From assembly GCA_039822785.1 (NCBI GenBank), contig JBCBMO010000005.1, positions 434,001 to 498,000 of the forward strand: 64,000 nt of DNA, written 5' to 3'. Each line of letters begins with the position of its first letter. Within the stretch, counting starts at the first letter, position 1. Source of the DNA: Thermohalobaculum sp039822785 (lineage in GTDB: Bacteria; Pseudomonadota; Alphaproteobacteria; Rhodobacterales; Rhodobacteraceae). The notes under the pieces were generated by a model that was not told the origin of the DNA, did no database searches, and saw nothing but the letters and a program-made list of their open reading frames with translations. The position numbers were made by a program, and so were the translations under genes. Positions 61,005 to 64,000 of the stretch are shown piece by piece.

Positions 61005-61757
61005 TCATACCCCCTTGCGGGCGCGCAGCAGGCGGGCGCGGGCTGCCGGGACCCGGCGCACTTCCACACCCGTGAAGACATGCAGCGTGTTGAGATCGTG
61101 ATCCACCACCGCATGGTCCGACACCCAGCCGCCCATGACCAGATAGGTCCGCAGGAGCGGCGGCATGCGCCGCATGGCCAGCTTCAGGTCGGGCTTCTTC
61201 AGCCTGAGCTGCTTGGCGAAGCGGAAGACCTTGGGCGCCTTCACCCGCGGCAGCCAGCGCTTCGGCGCCAGGTGCCTTTCCTTCAACAGCGCGAAGGCAT
61301 CGGAGTATTCCTCGTCGTTGACGCCATTGAAGCTGGAACAGCCGAAGAGGAGCGCGACCTCCTTCCGCTCCACATAATCCGACAGGCCCGCCCAGGCGAC
61401 GCGCAGGATGTTGGGGTCCTTCCACTCCGGGTGGATGCAAAAGCGCCCCATCTCCAGCATCCGATCAGGATAGGCGAGCAGGGCCGAGAGCTCATAGTAC
61501 TTCGCTGCATACGACCGGCCAATGGAGGCACCGTTCTCAAAGAGCTGCATGCGGAAACAGCACACGAGCTGACCGGTCCGCGCCTCCTCCACCATCATAT
61601 GGCGGCACTGGTCGTCGAACTCGTCGGTGTCGAGGCCCGTCTCATGGTCTGCCGCCGCCTGGGCCGCCCGGAAGGTCAGCCAGCGCAACCGCTGGCACCG
61701 GCGCAGATCCTCCTCGCCCTCAGCAAGACGGGCGGTGAATTTACCGAGACCGAACAT
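61005..61757 (-). CDS. olsB: L-ornithine N-alpha-acyltransferase, ornithine lipid synthesis
   Basis: A 250-residue GNAT-fold acyltransferase that makes the first amide of ornithine lipids from ornithine and 3-hydroxyacyl-ACP. Recognisable segments are LRRCQRLRWLTFR, MVEEARTGQLVCCFRMQLFENG, EMGRFCIHPEWKD and LFGCSSFNGV, in the usual order for OlsB. GGAGGG lies seven bases before the ATG at 61755-61757. A longer in-frame opening upstream overlaps the divergent msrB and is not real. OlsA, the second enzyme, is not encoded next to it within this window. Confidence 0.85.
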   Translation of the reverse strand: MFGLGKFTARLAEGEEDLRRCQRLRWLTFRAAQAAADHETGLDTDEFDDQCRHMMVEEARTGQLVCCFRMQLFENGASIGRSYAAKYYELSALLAYPDRMLEMGRFCIHPEWKDPNILRVAWAGLSDYVERKEVALLFGCSSFNGVNDEEYSDAFALLKERHLAPKRWLPRVKAPKVFRFAKQLRLKKPDLKLAMRRMPPLLRTYLVMGGWVSDHAVVDHDLNTLHVFTGVEVRRVPAARARLLRARKGV

Positions 61758-61877
61758 CTGCTGCCCTCCGCCGTTGTGCCGATCGCGCGCCCACGCACGA
61801 CCTGCAAATCCACCGCATCGCGCTATATAGAGCGGAGCCGATGACAGCTCCATGACGACGACGCCGAAAGGAAGACG

Positions 61878-62297
61878 ATGTCGGATGCAAGCAACGTTGC
61901 AACGCCAGCCAAGATCGTGAAGTCGGACGCCGCGTGGCGCGAACAGCTCACGCCGGAGGCCTATCGCGTCACCCGCCGCAAGGGGACGGAGCGCGCGTTC
62001 ACCAACGACAGCTTCCCCGCGGGCCCTGGTGTCTTCGCCTGCGTCTGCTGCGACGCGCCGCTCTTCGTGAAGGACCACAAGTTCGACAGCGGCACCGGCT
62101 GGCCCAGCTTCTGGCAGCCGGTTTCCGAGGACGCGATCGAGGAGCATGAGGACAACAGCTGGTTCATGCGCCGCACCGAGGTCGTCTGTGCCCGCTGCGA
62201 CAGCCATCTGGGCCATGTCTTCCCGGACGGCCCGCCGCCGACCGGCCAGCGCTACTGCATCAACGGCGTCGCGCTGAAGTTCGTGCCCCAGGACTGA
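61878..62297 (+). CDS. msrB: Peptide-methionine (R)-S-oxide reductase
   Basis: Repairs methionine-R-sulfoxide in proteins. The 139-residue protein has the zinc-binding Cys pairs Cys55/Cys58 (CVCC) and Cys104/Cys107 (CARC), the FDSGTGWPSFWQP motif and the catalytic Cys127 in RYCINGVAL. GAAAGGAAGACG precedes the ATG. It is divergent from olsB across 120 bp, which contains an AT-rich dyad (CGCTATATAGAGCG) that may belong to the promoter. Confidence 0.95.
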   Translation: MSDASNVATPAKIVKSDAAWREQLTPEAYRVTRRKGTERAFTNDSFPAGPGVFACVCCDAPLFVKDHKFDSGTGWPSFWQPVSEDAIEEHEDNSWFMRRTEVVCARCDSHLGHVFPDGPPPTGQRYCINGVALKFVPQD

Positions 62298-62368
62298 GTC
62301 CCCGGCCCAAGACCCAGCGCTCTTAGACCCGGCACTGATACCCAACGCACCGCCGGGACATCACAGCC

Positions 62369-63241
62369 TCACGCCCTCGCCCGGATCACCCAGAGCCGGG
62401 CCGCGAGCGTGACGACGCCGTCGCGGACATGCGGCGCAAAGGCCTCGGCAAGGCGCGGCGCGAGGGCGGCGACGGCCTCAGCGCGCGCCGCTTGATCGAG
62501 GGCGTTCATCGCCCGCGCAAGCGATCCGATCCGAAGGCTGAGGCCCACCGCCGCGTCGACCGGATCGGGCGCGAACCCCGCCCCCACGGGCAGTGCCGCC
62601 TCCTGCGTCTCCCAGGTCACAGCGCTGAACCCGGCCGTCTCGAGGATCGGCGTGACATAGGCCGGGTCAGACCAGCCGAAGGGCCCATGTCCCCCGGGTT
62701 GCGGCGGCGTCAGGGCGAGCCGCTCGCGCCCGACCTCGAAGGGCACCAGCGCCCAGGGGTTGTGCTCGAGCCCCGCAAAGACGGTGATCGCGACGCGGCC
62801 GCCGGGGCGGATCGCCCGGCGCAGATTGACGAAGGCCGCGACGGGCTCGTCGAAGAACATCACTCCCAGCCGGCTGTAGAGCGCATCGAAGGCGCCAGCC
62901 TCGAAGGGATGCGTGGCACCGTCCGCCAAGATCACCTCGGCCTGCGGCTGCCCGGCCAGGCGCGCCCGGGCGATCTCGGCCAGATCGGGGGAGACATCGA
63001 CCGCCAGCACCCGGCCGCTGGCGCCAACCGCCGCCGCAATTGCAGCGGTGTCGACCCCGCCGCCCGAGCCCACATCGAGCACCCGCTCCCCAGGCTCAGC
63101 CGCCAGCCCCGCCCGCGCGATCGCCCCCACGGGGGCGAGCTGTCGCTCCATCGTCTCCACCGCATCGGCCCAGACAGCGCCTAGGGCGCCCTGCCATGGC
63201 AGGCGAATTGCTGCATCAGACGGTCGCGATCCGTTACCCAT
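62369..63241 (-). CDS. Class I SAM-dependent methyltransferase
   Basis: A 290-residue methyltransferase of the UbiE/MenG-like fold. Motif I VLDVGSGGGVDTAAIA (55-70) binds SAM. Motif II region VLAVDVSPDLAEIAR, and SRLGVMFFDEPVAAFVNLRRAIRPGGRVAI forms motifs III-IV. The substrate cannot be deduced. It is convergent with msrB and divergent from a small lipoprotein gene. Confidence 0.82.
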   Translation of the reverse strand: MGNGSRPSDAAIRLPWQGALGAVWADAVETMERQLAPVGAIARAGLAAEPGERVLDVGSGGGVDTAAIAAAVGASGRVLAVDVSPDLAEIARARLAGQPQAEVILADGATHPFEAGAFDALYSRLGVMFFDEPVAAFVNLRRAIRPGGRVAITVFAGLEHNPWALVPFEVGRERLALTPPQPGGHGPFGWSDPAYVTPILETAGFSAVTWETQEAALPVGAGFAPDPVDAAVGLSLRIGSLARAMNALDQAARAEAVAALAPRLAEAFAPHVRDGVVTLAARLWVIRARA

Positions 63242-63318
63242 AGCGGCCTCGTGAATTGCGTCATGATCCCTGCGACCCAGACTATCGCCCTCTTAGTCCC
63301 GAGTACCGGAGTTTAAAC

Positions 63319-63678
63319 ATGAGACTTCTCGCCATGCTCGCGGTCTTGGCCGCGACGGGATGCCAAACCGCATCGAGTGTTCCAACCGGCTCGATCACGG
63401 GCCGGGACCTGCAGGTCAGGCACGCCAGCGCGCTGATCTGCATCGACCTTCGGTATCGCTACAACACCGATACGGCCATGAGCATCGACGACCGGGTGAA
63501 GGAGGCCGTAGAGAATTGCGACGCCGAGCTTCAGGCCTATGCGGATCTCCTGGCGGAGAAGGCGAAGCGCGACAACGGCTGGGTGCGCTACACGCAGCCG
63601 GTGCCCTTTCAGATCAAGACAAGGCTTCAGGGCGATCTTAGCAGGCTGATGACCAACTACTACGAGGAGCGTGCCTGA
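63319..63678 (+). CDS. Small putative lipoprotein
   Basis: A 119-residue protein with a lipoprotein signal MRLLAMLAVLAATGC (lipobox AATGC). The mature part has two further Cys (CIDLRYRYN and ENCDAELQAY) and a helical, charged tail. I do not recognise the family. The ATG at 63319 begins the signal peptide; the open frame upstream has no support. Its stop overlaps the next gene's start by one base (TGATG), so the two are coupled. Confidence 0.68.
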   Translation: MRLLAMLAVLAATGCQTASSVPTGSITGRDLQVRHASALICIDLRYRYNTDTAMSIDDRVKEAVENCDAELQAYADLLAEKAKRDNGWVRYTQPVPFQIKTRLQGDLSRLMTNYYEERA

Positions 63679-64000
63679 TGACCCCCAACAGCTTGAGGCT
63701 GACCGCCGCCCTCCTGTTCCTCGGCGGCGCCACGCCGGTCCTGGCCGGTCAGGAGGCGCTCGACTACGCCGAAGGGGACTACGATGAGACCGCCGAGGAG
63801 GTGAGCCCGGAGGATGTGCTGGACCCGCCGATCGTGGGCGTCCTGGCGGATGTCGAAGGCCTCGTCACGGTCACCACCGAGGACGGCGAGATCTTCATCG
63901 GCGAGGACGGCATGCCCGTCCGGGAGGGCGACGAGGTCGAAACCTTCGACGACAGCAAGGCCACCGTCGACTTCGTCGACGACAGTGAGTTCAACGTCTC
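63678..64000 (+). CDS. FecR-domain-like secreted protein (cut by right edge)
   Basis: The first 107 residues only. Signal peptide MTPNSLRLTAALLFLGGATPVLAG, then an acidic linker (DYAEGDYDETAEEVSPEDV). Next comes a segment that fits the FecR domain pattern: GVLADVEGLVTVTTEDGEIFIGEDGMPVREGDEVETFDDSKATVDFVDDSEFNV. Strongly acidic, as in large exported or adhesin-like FecR-domain proteins of alphaproteobacteria. Role unknown. Confidence 0.65.
   Translation, partial: MTPNSLRLTAALLFLGGATPVLAGQEALDYAEGDYDETAEEVSPEDVLDPPIVGVLADVEGLVTVTTEDGEIFIGEDGMPVREGDEVETFDDSKATVDFVDDSEFNV

Noticed and set aside
61758..62345. N-terminal extension of the OlsB frame
   Set aside because: It runs antisense through the whole msrB gene. 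OlsB similarity begins at the ATG 61755-61757, which has GGAGGG upstream.

Overview
The window is about 64 kb of high-GC chromosome from an alphaproteobacterium, most likely a member of the Rhodobacterales (Rhodobacter/Roseobacter group). The pointers are a BciA-type divinyl chlorophyllide 8-vinyl reductase, a polyol operon in the order smoEFGK-smoS-mtlK-mtlZ known from Rhodobacter sphaeroides, TTT and TRAP-TAXI carboxylate uptake systems, and an ornithine-lipid acyltransferase (OlsB). No insertion sequence, phage or CRISPR array was seen.

Layout. 1-14.2 kb: the 3' end of an unknown gene, bciA, trifunctional-type putA, a PhoD-like phosphatase, a secreted Cache-like sensor protein next to a chemoreceptor, and an RND efflux pair. 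14.3-19.4 kb: a TTT transporter (tctCBA) translationally coupled to a class III CoA-transferase and a small citrate-synthase-fold lyase. 19.6-25.0 kb: an RNA-repair / Ro60 locus with rtcR divergent from rsr (Ro60), then five tandem Y-RNA-like modules, then rtcB. 25.0-35.0 kb: a peptide-type ABC transporter, a D-amino-acid dehydrogenase-like flavoprotein and a TRAP-TAXI transporter, with a divergent LysR gene. 36-41.5 kb: small genes, a glyoxalase with a sequestered ribosome-binding site, a GMC dehydrogenase with its Tat-exported small subunit, DUF1330 and a CAP-domain protein. 41.5-50 kb: the sorbitol/mannitol operon with a LacI regulator. 50.4-64 kb: tRNA-Val, gph, glmU-glmS, lipoproteins, a SOUL heme-binding protein, an acyl-CoA synthetase, moaA, ggt, olsB, msrB, a methyltransferase and a FecR-like protein cut by the right edge.

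The most interesting part is the 0.7 kb between rsr and rtcB. It holds five consecutive RNA modules that share one architecture: an outer stem, a conserved ATGCC bulge, an 8-bp inner helix and a 9-nt (8-nt in the last) 3' linker. Both helices show compensatory changes between copies. Two modules carry a complete tRNA-like domain arranged as a circularly permuted tRNA (T arm and 3' acceptor strand before 5' acceptor strand and D arm). One of these keeps a discriminator base and CCA, and two modules cap the acceptor stem with a GCAA tetraloop. These are best explained as Y RNAs (YrlA/YrlB type) that partner with Ro60. The cognate activator RtcR has GAAGGA where sigma-54 activators carry GAFTGA.

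All functional calls are from reading the sequence. No database search or folding calculation was run.
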